Shown piece by piece: positions 33,025 through 41,960 of a stretch of DNA of 64,000 bases. The notes beneath the pieces are model-generated. The model searched no databases and was not told where the DNA came from. It saw only the letters and a list, made by a program, of their open reading frames with translations. Both the position numbers and the translations under genes were made by a program. Source of the DNA: Bacillota bacterium (GTDB lineage: Bacteria; Bacillota; Clostridia; Christensenellales; Christensenellaceae); assembly GCA_023393165.1 (NCBI GenBank), contig JAEWMJ010000032.1, positions 310,001-374,000 on the forward strand. The letters are read 5' to 3'. Within the stretch, counting starts at the first letter, position 1. Each line of letters starts with the position of its first letter.

Positions 33025-36000
33025 ATGGCAAAACAAATCACAATAGACGGCAATACGGCTGCGGCAACGGCCGCATACGCTTTTACAGAGGTTGCGGCGA
33101 TTTTTCCCATCACGCCTTCCTCCCCAATGGCTGAGTTGACGGACGAATGGTCTGCCCTTGGAAAAACCAACCTGTTCGGCCAGCAGGTGCGGGTAGTGGA
33201 GATGCAGTCGGAAGCAGGCGCGGCCGGAGCCATGCACGGATCGCTGGAAGCGGGCGCTCTTACCACGACTTATACAGCCTCACAGGGACTGCTTTTAATG
33301 ATCCCAAATATATACAAAATGGTGGGCGAACTGCTGCCCGGTGTCATACATGTATCGGCAAGGGCACTTGCAACGCATGCTTTATCCATATTCGGCGATC
33401 ATCAGGATGTAATGGCCTGCCGCCAGACAGGCGCTCCCATGCTGGCCTCATCCAACGCGCAGGAAGTGCTGGACCTGGGCTGCGTCGCACATTTATCCGC
33501 AATATCTTCCTCCCTGCCTTTCATCCATTTCTTTGACGGTTTCAGAACGTCCCATGAATACCTCAAAATTGAAGATATAGATTATTCCGATTTAAGCGGC
33601 CTGGTGGATACGGAAGCCGTGGAAAGATTCCGGAACCGTTCTTTGAATCCCGCGCATCCGCTGGTAAAAGGAACCGCGCAAAATCCGGATATCTATTTCC
33701 AGGGCCGGGAGGTGCAGAACAAATTCTTTGACCGCGTTCCCTTTATCGTAGACGGATACATGTCAAAGATCTCCCATATCACCGGGAGGCAGTACCGCCC
33801 CTTCGACTACTACGGCGCTGCGGACGCTGAAAACATCATCGTTGCGATGGGTTCGGTTTGCGACACAGTGAAAGAAACGATAGATTATCTTGCTTCCAAG
33901 GGAGAAAAAGCAGGGCTTCTGCAGGTCAGGCTCTACCGTCCCTTCTCCAGGGAGCATTTTTTCTCCGCCATGCCCGCGTCAGCAAAACGGTTTGCGGTCT
34001 TGGACCGTACAAAAGAACCCGGCGCGCCGGGCGAACCGTTGTATCTGGATGTTCTGAACCAGTATTTCGGCCATAAGAACCCGCCCATGATCATTGGCGG
34101 AAGATACGGACTTGGATCCAAGGATACTACGCCGCCGCAAATCCTGGCGGTATTCAACAACCTGAAATCCGACCATCCCAAAAACGGTTTTACAATAGGC
34201 ATTGTTGACGATGTCACCCATACGTCGCTTCCGGAGGATATGTCTTTTAAGCCGCTGGAAAACGGAACCATAGCTTGTAAGTTCTGGGGACTGGGTTCGG
34301 ACGGTACGGTTGGGGCAAACAAATCGGCCTGCAAAATCATCGGCGAGCATACCGGCCTGAACGTACAGGCGTATTTTTCATATGACAGCAAGAAATCAGG
34401 GGGCACAACAATTTCCTATCTGCGTTTTGGCAAAAATCCCATCCGTTCCCCATATTATATTCACGACGCGGATTATATCGCATGCCACAACCAATCCTTT
34501 TTAAGTCATTACGACCTTGTCCGCGGTTTGAAAAAAGATGGAATATTTGTTTTGAACTGCAATTTCTCTCCGGATACGATCGGAGAAAACCTGCCCGCCG
34601 GCCTGAAAAGGTATTTGGCCCAAAAGAATATACGGTTTTACATTATCGACGCGGAGAGAATCGCATCCATGATCGGGCTTGGAAACCGGATCAACATGAT
34701 CATGCAGGCCGCGTTTTTCAAACTGACCAACATTATCGCGCAGGATGAAGCGGTGCGGCTGTTAAAGGAATCCATTCAAAAGGCCTACGGCCGCAAGGGA
34801 AAAAACATCGTGGATATGAACAACACGGCGGTCGATCAAGGGATCGGAACGCTTGTTAAAATAGAAGTCCCGGCTTCCTGGGCAAACGCGCCTATAGAAC
34901 CCACCCCTGTATCGGAGGAGCCGGATTTTGTAAAGAATATACAAAAACCAATGGCAGCCGACCGGGGAGACACGCTTCCTGTCAGCGCCTTTCTGGGCAT
35001 GGAGGACGGCGCGTTCCCGCTTGGAACAACCGCATATGAAAAACGCGGCATTGCCCCCACTCTGCCCCAGTGGCAGTTGGAAAAATGCATCCAGTGCGGA
35101 CGCTGCTCTTATGTCTGCCCGCACGCCACCATTCGCCTGTTCCTGTTGGATGAGGAAGAAACAAACCGGGCGCCCGAAGGGTTCAAAACCAAAAAAGCGC
35201 AGGGAAAAGGGCTGGAGCCCTATCAACTGCGCGTACAGGTCAGCCCGTTGGACTGCACGGGCTGCGGCAATTGCGCCGATATCTGTCCCGCAAAAGGCAA
35301 AGCATTGATCATGATGCCCGCAGAAGAGGAAATGGATGCGGAAGCGGACAACTGGGAATTTGCGGTGACGCTGGCCGAAAAACCGGACAGGGTACCGCGC
35401 AGCACCGTAAAAGGAAGCCAGTTTATCCGTCCGCTGCTAGAATTCAACGGCGCATGCCCGGGATGCGGAGAAACGCCTTATATCCGGCTTTTGACCCAGC
35501 TTTTCGGAGAACGCATGATGATCGCCAACGCCACCGGATGCTCCTCCATTTGGGGCGCCAGCGCGCCTTCCATCGCTTATTCCACCAATGCGGACGGCAG
35601 AGGGCCTGCCTGGGCAAATTCGCTGTTCGAGGACAATGCGGAATACGGCTTCGGGATGTATCTTGGTTTTAGGCAGGTGCAAAGCAGACTGAAGGAACTG
35701 ATTTCGGAGGCAGCCAATGCGCCGGGGCTTGACCAGAATCTGAAATCCGCGTTTGAGGACTGGCTGAACTCTTTACGCGACGGAGCGGCATCCCTGGCTG
35801 CTGCAGAACGGATTAAGAGCGCCTTGCGCAATACGAATTCCGCGGATCCTTTGCTTGCGGAAATTAATTCCAAAAAAGATTTTCTGGAAAAACGGTCGTT
35901 TTGGATGATCGGCGGGGACGGATGGGCGTACGACATCGGCTATGGCGGTGTGGACCATGTGCTGTCCACCGGGGAGGACATCAATCTTTTTGTAATGGAT

Positions 36001-36543
36001 ACCGAAGTATACTCCAATACGGGAGGACAATCTTCCAAATCAACGCCTACAGGCGCAGTCGCCAAGTTTGCGTTTAAGGGCAAGACCGCCCGAAAAAAAG
36101 ATCTGGGGCTCATGGCTATTACCTACGGCAACGTATATGTGGCGCAAATTGCAATGGGCGCGGATATGAATCAGACTTTAAAAGCAATGATGGAAGCGGA
36201 AAGCTATGACGGGCCCTCCATCATCATTGCCTACTCGCCCTGCATCAGCCATGGAATCAAAACAGGGATGTCCTCCAGCATGCACGAAGAGAAAAAAGCG
36301 GTGGACGCCGGTTACTGGCATCTTTACAGGTATGACCCCCGATTGGCCGAGTCCGGCAAAAACCCGTTCCAATTGGATTCAAAAGACCCCATAGAACCTT
36401 ATCAGGATTTCCTGAGGGGAGAGATCCGGTATTCCCAGCTCTTGAACACTTTCCCCAAGGAAGCGGAAAAATTATTCGCAATGTCTGAGAAACAGGCCGT
36501 GGAGCGGCTTCGCGCCTACAAAAATCTTTCTCAGAACACATAA
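33025..36543 (+). CDS. nifJ: Pyruvate:ferredoxin (flavodoxin) oxidoreductase
   Basis: A 1172-residue single-chain enzyme that oxidises pyruvate to acetyl-CoA and CO2 and reduces ferredoxin, central to anaerobic energy metabolism. Domain order is canonical: pyrimidine-binding N-terminus (AAIFPITPSSPMAE), a gamma-like domain (GLGSDGTVGANK), two [4Fe-4S] motifs (CIQCGRCSYVCPH and CTGCGNCADICP), CPGCGETPY for the third cluster, and the thiamine diphosphate motif GDGWAYDIGYGG with NTGGQSSKSTPTG. I use the ATG at 33025 after AAGGAG. Three iron-sulfur clusters per chain explain placement beside the isc genes. Confidence 0.97.
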   Translation: MAKQITIDGNTAAATAAYAFTEVAAIFPITPSSPMAELTDEWSALGKTNLFGQQVRVVEMQSEAGAAGAMHGSLEAGALTTTYTASQGLLLMIPNIYKMVGELLPGVIHVSARALATHALSIFGDHQDVMACRQTGAPMLASSNAQEVLDLGCVAHLSAISSSLPFIHFFDGFRTSHEYLKIEDIDYSDLSGLVDTEAVERFRNRSLNPAHPLVKGTAQNPDIYFQGREVQNKFFDRVPFIVDGYMSKISHITGRQYRPFDYYGAADAENIIVAMGSVCDTVKETIDYLASKGEKAGLLQVRLYRPFSREHFFSAMPASAKRFAVLDRTKEPGAPGEPLYLDVLNQYFGHKNPPMIIGGRYGLGSKDTTPPQILAVFNNLKSDHPKNGFTIGIVDDVTHTSLPEDMSFKPLENGTIACKFWGLGSDGTVGANKSACKIIGEHTGLNVQAYFSYDSKKSGGTTISYLRFGKNPIRSPYYIHDADYIACHNQSFLSHYDLVRGLKKDGIFVLNCNFSPDTIGENLPAGLKRYLAQKNIRFYIIDAERIASMIGLGNRINMIMQAAFFKLTNIIAQDEAVRLLKESIQKAYGRKGKNIVDMNNTAVDQGIGTLVKIEVPASWANAPIEPTPVSEEPDFVKNIQKPMAADRGDTLPVSAFLGMEDGAFPLGTTAYEKRGIAPTLPQWQLEKCIQCGRCSYVCPHATIRLFLLDEEETNRAPEGFKTKKAQGKGLEPYQLRVQVSPLDCTGCGNCADICPAKGKALIMMPAEEEMDAEADNWEFAVTLAEKPDRVPRSTVKGSQFIRPLLEFNGACPGCGETPYIRLLTQLFGERMMIANATGCSSIWGASAPSIAYSTNADGRGPAWANSLFEDNAEYGFGMYLGFRQVQSRLKELISEAANAPGLDQNLKSAFEDWLNSLRDGAASLAAAERIKSALRNTNSADPLLAEINSKKDFLEKRSFWMIGGDGWAYDIGYGGVDHVLSTGEDINLFVMDTEVYSNTGGQSSKSTPTGAVAKFAFKGKTARKKDLGLMAITYGNVYVAQIAMGADMNQTLKAMMEAESYDGPSIIIAYSPCISHGIKTGMSSSMHEEKKAVDAGYWHLYRYDPRLAESGKNPFQLDSKDPIEPYQDFLRGEIRYSQLLNTFPKEAEKLFAMSEKQAVERLRAYKNLSQNT

Positions 36544-36561
36544 TCGTCTGTTCGATTAAAA

Positions 36562-36599
36562 AAAAGCGGGCTGCCCCGTCAAGGGTTCAGCCCGCTTTT
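36562..36599 (+). terminator. Terminator of nifJ
   Basis: AAAAGCGGGCTG (36562-36573) pairs with CAGCCCGCTTTT (36588-36599), 12 pairs, with a further CCC/GGG inside the loop. Confidence 0.85.
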
Positions 36600-36695
36600 G
36601 AATCATAAATATCATGCAGCCAAGAAAGATTTGCATCCTTATTCACACTCTGTAAGCTGTATCCGTATAGTTATTCATTGTCTCCGGATCGTCTA

Positions 36696-36720
36696 CAAAA
36701 AAACAGGACATTAAGTCCTG
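36696..36720 (-). terminator. Terminator of the small DUF3787-like gene
   Basis: CAGGAC-ATTAA-GTCCTG (36704-36720) followed on the minus strand by T8 (36703-36696). The spacer between here and the nifJ terminator (about 95 bases) shows nothing else convincing. Confidence 0.75.
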
Positions 36721-36746
36721 CTTTGTATAAATGGAGGTCTTGCATA

Positions 36747-36893
36747 TTATTTTTCATTCTCATCCACATATTCCTTGGCATCCATCGTCTGGAACTCTTC
36801 GGGCATCGCAGCGTGTGAAATATCTTTTGCCCGTCCGATGTTTGCCCAGGAAGCTGTTTTATGATTTTCTATTGGTCTTATTCTCCTGCTCAT
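36747..36893 (-). CDS. Small protein, DUF3787-like
   Basis: A 48-residue open frame starting MSRRIRPIENHKTASWANI and ending DAKEYVDENEK. The NHKTASWANI core and the AKEYVDENEK tail match my memory of the clostridial DUF3787 family, whose function is unknown. AGAGGGG lies eight bases before the ATG, and a good terminator follows the stop. Too short for most gene callers. No membrane segment or cysteine. The surrounding 36600-37027 spacer holds nothing else I can support. Confidence 0.7.
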   Translation of the reverse strand: MSRRIRPIENHKTASWANIGRAKDISHAAMPEEFQTMDAKEYVDENEK

Positions 36894-37027
36894 TTTTCTG
36901 CCCCTCTTTCAAGCATATCTTTTACATTTGATTGGGAAATATGAAAGGTAATTTTTTCCCTTGCATGTAAACTGCGCCCGGATTCTGTTATTATTTCAGA
37001 TTTTCTCAATTCAGGGAAAGACAATTC

Positions 37028-37582
37028 TCAGGAGGCAGGGTCGTATCCGACCACTGTCCAGATTCCGCCTTCTTCCTGCCGGACCAGCCGTTCCAGATAA
37101 ACCCGGCTGACCGGCGATTTATCATTATTTACTTCAACCACCGATTCTGCGGCACTGCTCTCAAGCACCTTAAAGTCTTCGTACGGGATTGGGTAGTCCC
37201 CGGTAATTCCCTCCGGCGATATCATAAGGCTGACAAACACCTGCGCAACGAACGCCGGATCGAGCCGCCAGGGCGAATGGCCCTCGTCCACACTTTTCTG
37301 GGTATTTTCTTCGGCTTCCATATCGTAAGCCACTTCAACCTGGTATTTTGCCGCGCTCTCCGAAGGAGCCGGCGCGGGTGATGAAGATGCCGCTTCAGGT
37401 GAAACAGATGTGCTTTGCTCCGATGAGGACGGAGTACTCGCCGGCGTCACGCTTGGGCCCGCAGACACGGACGCGGTGGGCGCAGAAATTTGGGCTGAGG
37501 CGGGCGCCGGCTGCGAGCAGCCCGAAAATATTGCCGCCGCCAGACAGACAACCAAAATATAAACAAGCATCTTTTTTCTCAT
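37028..37582 (-). CDS. Lipoprotein with a domain duplicated from the anti-sigma factor
   Basis: A 184-residue exported lipoprotein: signal peptide with lipobox IFSGC (Cys21), then a Ser/Pro/Ala-rich linker (about residues 22-78), then a 100-residue globular domain. That domain (HSPWRLDPAFVAQVFV, ITGDYPIPYEDFKV, RLVRQ, IWTVVGYDPAS) matches the C-terminal domain of the protein encoded next, at about 79 of 100 positions by my count. Same strand, 80 bases after that gene. The linker suggests the domain is held away from the membrane. Function unknown. Confidence 0.8.
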   Translation of the reverse strand: MRKKMLVYILVVCLAAAIFSGCSQPAPASAQISAPTASVSAGPSVTPASTPSSSEQSTSVSPEAASSSPAPAPSESAAKYQVEVAYDMEAEENTQKSVDEGHSPWRLDPAFVAQVFVSLMISPEGITGDYPIPYEDFKVLESSAAESVVEVNNDKSPVSRVYLERLVRQEEGGIWTVVGYDPAS

Positions 37583-37662
37583 AATAATAATCTCCTTTTA
37601 AGCTGATTTAGTTCCTGTAAGTTATAAACAACCGCAGAATACGGCAAACCTTTCGGACGGAC

Positions 37663-39306
37663 TTACGCTGGATCGTAACCCACCACCGTCCAGATTCCCG
37701 TGGAATCCTGCCGGACCAGCCGTTTCAGATATACCCGGCTTACGGGCGTCTTACCGCCCAAGACCTCGACCACCGCCTCCGTTCCGGAATTTTGCGTCAC
37801 TTTGAAATCTTCGTATGGAATCGGATAATCCCCGGTAATTCCTTCGGGCGATATCTTAAGGCTGACAAATACCTGGGCGACGAAAGCCGGATCCAGTTTC
37901 CATGGAGAATGGCCTGCGTCCACACTTTTTTGCTCGTTTTGCTCCGCTTCCATGTCAACAGGGACTTCCATCCGGTATTCCATGCTTTCCGTTTTCCCGG
38001 GCAATACTATTGTTTGGGCTGTCAGCGCGGTTATAAAAACCGCCAATTGGTCAACCGGGATGTTGCCGGCCACGGTATACTCCATTTCCCCGGCCTGCCA
38101 GCGGATTGAATTGATGCCGGAGGATCCGGCATAAGGATCCACACCGCCCAGGATACCCTGGCTATCCTGTACAGGCGAAAGGATCTCCGCCGTACTTTCA
38201 CCGATTTTTCCCTGAACCGCGTTTACATCCGGCCTAAATTCCCCCGGTGCGTTCCTTTGCATAACGACCGCCTTATGCGTTTTATCGGTCGATTCATAGT
38301 ATAGCTTGACCGTATTTCCGCTCTGCACGGCGATTCCGTACCTTTCATAACCCTGAGGGATACCCGGATCCTTTGGCGCAAACCCGGCCGCATCCTGCGC
38401 TTCGGAAAGCGTATTTACCCATTGCTCCTGTTCCATGACTAGTTCGGTAAATCCTTTCGGAATCCCGTAGTCCATTTTTTCAGCAGGAATCTCATCTGTA
38501 AATTCAATGCCGGTATAGGTAGCGGTATACTGGTACGGCACGGTGCTTGTTATTCCGCTTTGTTTCTGAAGCGGCAGCTTGGTTTCCTTGTCTATCCAGA
38601 TACGGTAAGGTTCGCCCCCTTTTGGCGTAACCTGAAGCACCGTGCAGCTTCTGCCGGAAATCATCTCGTCCCCCATGGTCTTTACTTCCAAGGCATTGCC
38701 CGCATTATCCACTTCCCTGCCCAGTTCCAGGATAAAGCGGTACGTATCCGGAAAAGCCGGATGGATGGTCACTTCTTTTGTATCCGGGTGGATCTGCCAT
38801 TTTTTCTGTCCGTTGTTTACGGTAACCAGGCCTTTTTGCGCCCCCTCCAGTTCTTCTATATAATAACGGCCTTCCTTATCCGCCCATACTTCGAGTTTTG
38901 ACTGCATGGATACTTCGCCTTTTCCGTTTGTTTCGGTAACCGTCAATTCTCCATGGTACGCTTTTACTTCCTGGTAGGCGCGCTGCATTGCATAAACGAC
39001 GCTTCCCCCGCCCAGCGGCAGAGAAAAGAATACCAGCAGTACCGCAGCCGCAGCCGCAGCTCCCGCCAATCCCGCGATCCATTTTCTTTCCGGTTTTGAG
39101 GATAATTTTTTGCGCGCCAGCCTTCCGGCAACTTCGGCAGACAGCTTTCCCGGGAAATCTTTCCCCGGCATGGCCGGCTCTCTTAATGTGCGCACCAGCC
39201 TGGCCGTATGCATCAGTTCTTCCGTTTCGGACGAATCCGTACGGGCCGGCTTTTTTTCCGCATTCAGGGAGTCTATAAAGCGTGATACTTTTTTTTCATC
39301 GTCCAT
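37663..39306 (-). CDS. Membrane-bound anti-sigma-like protein with RseB-like and DUF4367-like parts
   Basis: A 547-residue protein encoded directly after an ECF sigma factor. Residues 1-73 are cytoplasmic and likely bind the sigma factor; WIAGLAGAAAAAAVLLVFF (about 74-92) is the membrane helix. Outside are a LolA/RseB-like region (ELTVTETNGKGE to about residue 270), a DUF4367-like region (IPQGYERYGIAVQ to about 435) and a final 100-residue domain shared with the lipoprotein at 37028. AGGAGG precedes the ATG. I see no protease site. The large sensor part suggests detection of an envelope signal. Confidence 0.8.
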   Translation of the reverse strand: MDDEKKVSRFIDSLNAEKKPARTDSSETEELMHTARLVRTLREPAMPGKDFPGKLSAEVAGRLARKKLSSKPERKWIAGLAGAAAAAAVLLVFFSLPLGGGSVVYAMQRAYQEVKAYHGELTVTETNGKGEVSMQSKLEVWADKEGRYYIEELEGAQKGLVTVNNGQKKWQIHPDTKEVTIHPAFPDTYRFILELGREVDNAGNALEVKTMGDEMISGRSCTVLQVTPKGGEPYRIWIDKETKLPLQKQSGITSTVPYQYTATYTGIEFTDEIPAEKMDYGIPKGFTELVMEQEQWVNTLSEAQDAAGFAPKDPGIPQGYERYGIAVQSGNTVKLYYESTDKTHKAVVMQRNAPGEFRPDVNAVQGKIGESTAEILSPVQDSQGILGGVDPYAGSSGINSIRWQAGEMEYTVAGNIPVDQLAVFITALTAQTIVLPGKTESMEYRMEVPVDMEAEQNEQKSVDAGHSPWKLDPAFVAQVFVSLKISPEGITGDYPIPYEDFKVTQNSGTEAVVEVLGGKTPVSRVYLKRLVRQDSTGIWTVVGYDPA

Positions 39307-39322
39307 GAATGTGCCTCCTTAT

Positions 39323-39856
39323 CTATTCCATTTCCTTTAAAATCACAGCCAGCGCGCGCAGCGCCCGGTGTTGCAGGACGCGCACGGTGCTTTCTTTTCT
39401 GCCAAGAGCCCTCCCCGTTTCAGCAGCTGAATATCCCTTGATAATTCGGAATTTAAGCACACTGCGCTGTTCTTCCGTCAGGCTTTGCATGGCTTTCTCC
39501 AGAGTTATGCGCAGGGTTCTGGCTTCCGCCGGATCATCTATAGCCGTTTCCATCGGATTAACAGCATCTATGTCAACCGGTTTTCCCCGGCGTTTTTTCT
39601 GCCGCCATCCGTCCCGAATGATATTGAGCGCAACCGTTTTTAAAAAGCCCATAAACTTTTCCGGTCCTATCTCGTCCAAGCGTTTGTACGAAAGAGCCCT
39701 CACAAATGTTTCCTGGGTAATATCTTCCGCTTCCTCCCGGTTCTGCACCTTGTAATAAATAAAGCGGTAGAGGGGTTCCCATGCATCCCGGCAGACGAGC
39801 TCAACAGACTTTTTATCGCCTTCCCGCGCTTTTTTGATTATTTCCGTATCAAACAT
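39323..39856 (-). CDS. ECF-type RNA polymerase sigma factor
   Basis: A 177-residue sigma-70 family factor of the extracytoplasmic class. Region 2 has EPLYRFIYYKVQNREEAEDITQ split over residues 27-48, with the core-binding ED..QE pattern. Region 4 has LTEEQRSVLKF and YSAAETGRALGRKESTVRVL (residues about 141-160). It is followed 16 bases later by its presumed anti-sigma. AGGAAAGGG precedes the ATG. I could not find a convincing matching promoter pair upstream of both this gene and the lipoprotein. Confidence 0.92.
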   Translation of the reverse strand: MFDTEIIKKAREGDKKSVELVCRDAWEPLYRFIYYKVQNREEAEDITQETFVRALSYKRLDEIGPEKFMGFLKTVALNIIRDGWRQKKRRGKPVDIDAVNPMETAIDDPAEARTLRITLEKAMQSLTEEQRSVLKFRIIKGYSAAETGRALGRKESTVRVLQHRALRALAVILKEME

Positions 39857-39959
39857 AAGAGCAAGCCCTTTCCTAATCCTGCAGGTTGTTTACACATATA
39901 AAAACGGTCGTGGACACGATTCGTTACAGGCGTTTCATTTTTATTTTTTCCCAATTTAA

Positions 39960-39995
39960 AAACCGCCTCTCATTATTATAATTGAAAAGCGGTTT
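39960..39995 (-). terminator. Weak terminator after the MFS gene
   Basis: AAACCGC and GCGGTTT arms (seven pairs) with a 22-base loop; on the minus strand TTTAAATT follows. The 169-base spacer up to the sigma gene also holds a TCGTG-TC-CACGA type palindrome near 39908. Confidence 0.45.
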
Positions 39996-40025
39996 AAAAA
40001 TTTAAATATTTTATTACTAGCTGTT

Positions 40026-41456
40026 TTAACGGCTTTCCTGCTTTCCTATCGCAGCGCCGGTCCATTTGGGCTCCGGCCCCCGCATATACGACAGCAGCGC
40101 AGCCAGAATGCTGAAGGCAAAGGATATGGCGAACGCCGTCTTCAGGCCGTTAATAAACTCCCCGACCACGATTCCTTCCGAGCCCACCTGTGTGCCCAGA
40201 AACAGCCCCTGCATCGCCTGGGCCGATACGCTGCCGGCTATGATCGCCATGGATACGGCTATGCTCAGCATATTGCCCGCATTGTTGAACATTGTCCGCA
40301 CGCCCGCCGCGATCCCTCTTTTATCCGGCGGAACAGCGCCCATGATGGAATTGGAATTCGGCGAGAAAAAGAACCCGGACCCCAGCCCTATCACAAACAT
40401 CCACACGATCAATTCGAACATAGATGTGTCCGGGCTGATCCGCAGAAGGCCCAGCAATCCGGCGGCAGATATCAGAAGACCAATAGAACTTAAGCCTCTG
40501 GAACCGTATTTATCCGAAAGCCTGCCGCTGATGGGAGATATGATGAACATGGAAACTGCCAGCGGCGTCATCAGGATTCCGGCGGTAATCGGGTCGATCG
40601 CCCGGACTCCCTGAAAGTAGAATATCATAAGCAGCATTACCGCGCCCCGCGCAATCCCGTTAAAAAAGTTGCTGGCAAATGCAAAAGCAAGTATCCGGGT
40701 TTTTAAAAGACGCATATCCAGCATCGGCTGGCCGGACCGGGTTTCGATAAAAACAAACGCCGTCAATAAAACTGCCGTGGCAGCAAACAGGAATATGACC
40801 AAGGGACTCCCCCATTCGCCAAAACTGCCGATGGTAAGCGCCATCAGCAGCGCAAGCATTCCTGCTGTAAATGTTGCGGTGCCCGGCCAGTCGAATTTTT
40901 GTTTTTCGCCGTAGGAATTGACTTCCCGGAGCTTTAAGGCGGCCCAGATCGTGCCCAGTACGCCGATGGGCAGATTGATATAAAAAATACTTCTCCAGCC
41001 GACGCTTGCCAAAAATCCTCCCAGTATGGGCCCCACCACGCTCGCGACGCTGATAAACATCATGTTGATCCCGAGGGCTTTTCCGAGTTCGTTCTTTGGA
41101 AACGCGTCCGCGACGATCGCCGTGCTGTTGGCAACCATCAGCGCTCCGCCCACTCCCTGTACCATACGGAAAACAAGGAGTTCAAAGCCCGACTGCGAAA
41201 GGGCGCAAAGCAAAGACGCCGCGGTAAATACGGCAAATCCGCCTACATACAGTTTTTTTCTTCCCATCATATCGGCTACCCGGCCGATAGAGGGCACCAG
41301 AATGGTGAGTATCAGCAGGTATCCCATCAAGACCCAGGTAATCGTACTCATATCCGCGCCAAGGTCTTTCATAATATCCGGCAGCGCAATCAGCAGCGTA
41401 CTTCCGCTCATGACCGAAACCATGGCCCCGATGTGGTACAGGACAGCGCAATCCAT
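40026..41456 (-). CDS. MFS drug-efflux-type transporter, N-terminus displaced by a frameshift
   Basis: A major facilitator protein of the DHA2 (EmrB/QacA, 14-helix) type. Visible motifs include GRVADMMGRKKLYVGG (motif A), MVQGVGGALMVANSTAIV (motif B/C region) and GWRSIFYINLPIGVLG (typical of DHA2). The open frame starts at an ATG (41456) with no Shine-Dalgarno and a stop codon directly upstream. In the next frame, an ATG at 41485 overlapping the merR stop encodes MTDLKKNNYKWIALS, the expected N-terminus. One frameshift near 41441-41444 would rejoin them. So the gene is either newly broken or carries a sequence error; as given, only a protein lacking about 14 residues can be made. Confidence 0.8.
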   Translation of the reverse strand: MDCAVLYHIGAMVSVMSGSTLLIALPDIMKDLGADMSTITWVLMGYLLILTILVPSIGRVADMMGRKKLYVGGFAVFTAASLLCALSQSGFELLVFRMVQGVGGALMVANSTAIVADAFPKNELGKALGINMMFISVASVVGPILGGFLASVGWRSIFYINLPIGVLGTIWAALKLREVNSYGEKQKFDWPGTATFTAGMLALLMALTIGSFGEWGSPLVIFLFAATAVLLTAFVFIETRSGQPMLDMRLLKTRILAFAFASNFFNGIARGAVMLLMIFYFQGVRAIDPITAGILMTPLAVSMFIISPISGRLSDKYGSRGLSSIGLLISAAGLLGLLRISPDTSMFELIVWMFVIGLGSGFFFSPNSNSIMGAVPPDKRGIAAGVRTMFNNAGNMLSIAVSMAIIAGSVSAQAMQGLFLGTQVGSEGIVVGEFINGLKTAFAISFAFSILAALLSYMRGPEPKWTGAAIGKQESR

Positions 41457-41485
41457 TTATAGTTGTTTTTTTTCAAGTCTGTCAT
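41441..41485 (-). pseudogene. Displaced N-terminal fragment of the MFS transporter
   Basis: ATG at 41485 overlaps the merR TAA (TAATG). It encodes about 15 residues ending KWIALS and then leaves the transporter frame; the natural continuation VLYHIGAMVSV is in the other frame. The junction needs one or four more bases. The A8 run at 41466-41473 is not the cause, because the other frame has a TAA at 41459-41457. Confidence 0.65.
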
Positions 41486-41892
41486 TATTCTGTCAGCCCA
41501 GCTTTCTCTTCCAATTTACTTAAATAGTCCATGCAATTGTTTTTGATATTTTTTAATACTTCTTCCCGCTCTTCCACTATAACGAGCAATTCCTTTATTT
41601 TATATTGGACGTCCCTGATCTGTTCTAGATTTTTGTTGTCCCCATCCAGTATGGAATGAATATTCTTCCTGAGGCCCAGAAACCTCTTTACCTGATCCAG
41701 ATTCATTCCCACCTTGATCCGCAGATTTTTGATTTCCCGGATAAGCTCAATATCCTCCTCCGTATAAAGCCGGTAACATGCGTCAGACCGGGCAGGAACG
41801 AAAAGCCCCATGTCTTCATAGTACCGGATGGTTCTTTTGGATATTTCGGTTAATTTTGCCACTTCATCTATCTGGTAAAATTTGCTCTCCAT
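41485..41892 (-). CDS. MerR-family transcriptional regulator
   Basis: A 135-residue regulator. The winged helix FYQIDEVAKLTEISKRTIRY and YYEDMGLFVPAR lie at residues 4-36. A long dimerisation helix follows (IELIREIKNLRIKVGMNLDQ), and the short C-terminus (about 30 residues past the helix) has no clear drug-binding domain. Length is typical of the small MerR group. It is coupled to the MFS pump by TAATG, so it most likely controls that pump in response to a drug or stress. Confidence 0.9.
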   Translation of the reverse strand: MESKFYQIDEVAKLTEISKRTIRYYEDMGLFVPARSDACYRLYTEEDIELIREIKNLRIKVGMNLDQVKRFLGLRKNIHSILDGDNKNLEQIRDVQYKIKELLVIVEEREEVLKNIKNNCMDYLSKLEEKAGLTE

Positions 41893-41919
41893 TTCTTTTC
41901 TCCCAACCCATAATGAAGA

Positions 41920-41960
41920 ATATTATCACACCTTAACATTAACGTCAACGTTAATGTTAA
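41920..41960 (-). promoter_or_regulatory. Promoter and 28-bp palindromic operator of the merR-MFS unit
   Basis: TTAACATTAACGT and ACGTTAATGTTAA (13-base arms, 41933-41960) flank a two-base centre. The minus strand has TTGACG (41948-41943) in the centre, 17 bases, then TAATAT (41925-41920). The palindrome also reads as hexamers TTAACA, TTAACG, TCAACG, TTAATG. It covers the -35, where a regulator could block or remodel the promoter. Confidence 0.7.

Noticed and set aside
36620..36690. An 11-codon frame (MNNYTDTAYRV) on the minus strand with GGAG before it
   Set aside because: Too short to support, no conservation evidence, and no link to neighbours.
39857..39925. ECF-type autoregulated promoter before the sigma gene
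   Set aside because: GTAAACAACC looks slightly like an AAC-type -35, but no matching element was found before the lipoprotein or anti-sigma gene, so there is no pair to support it.
41466..41473. A8 run as a programmed slippage site in the MFS gene
   Set aside because: The transporter frame has a TAA at 41459-41457 between the A-run and the open part, so slippage at the A-run could not give a full protein.
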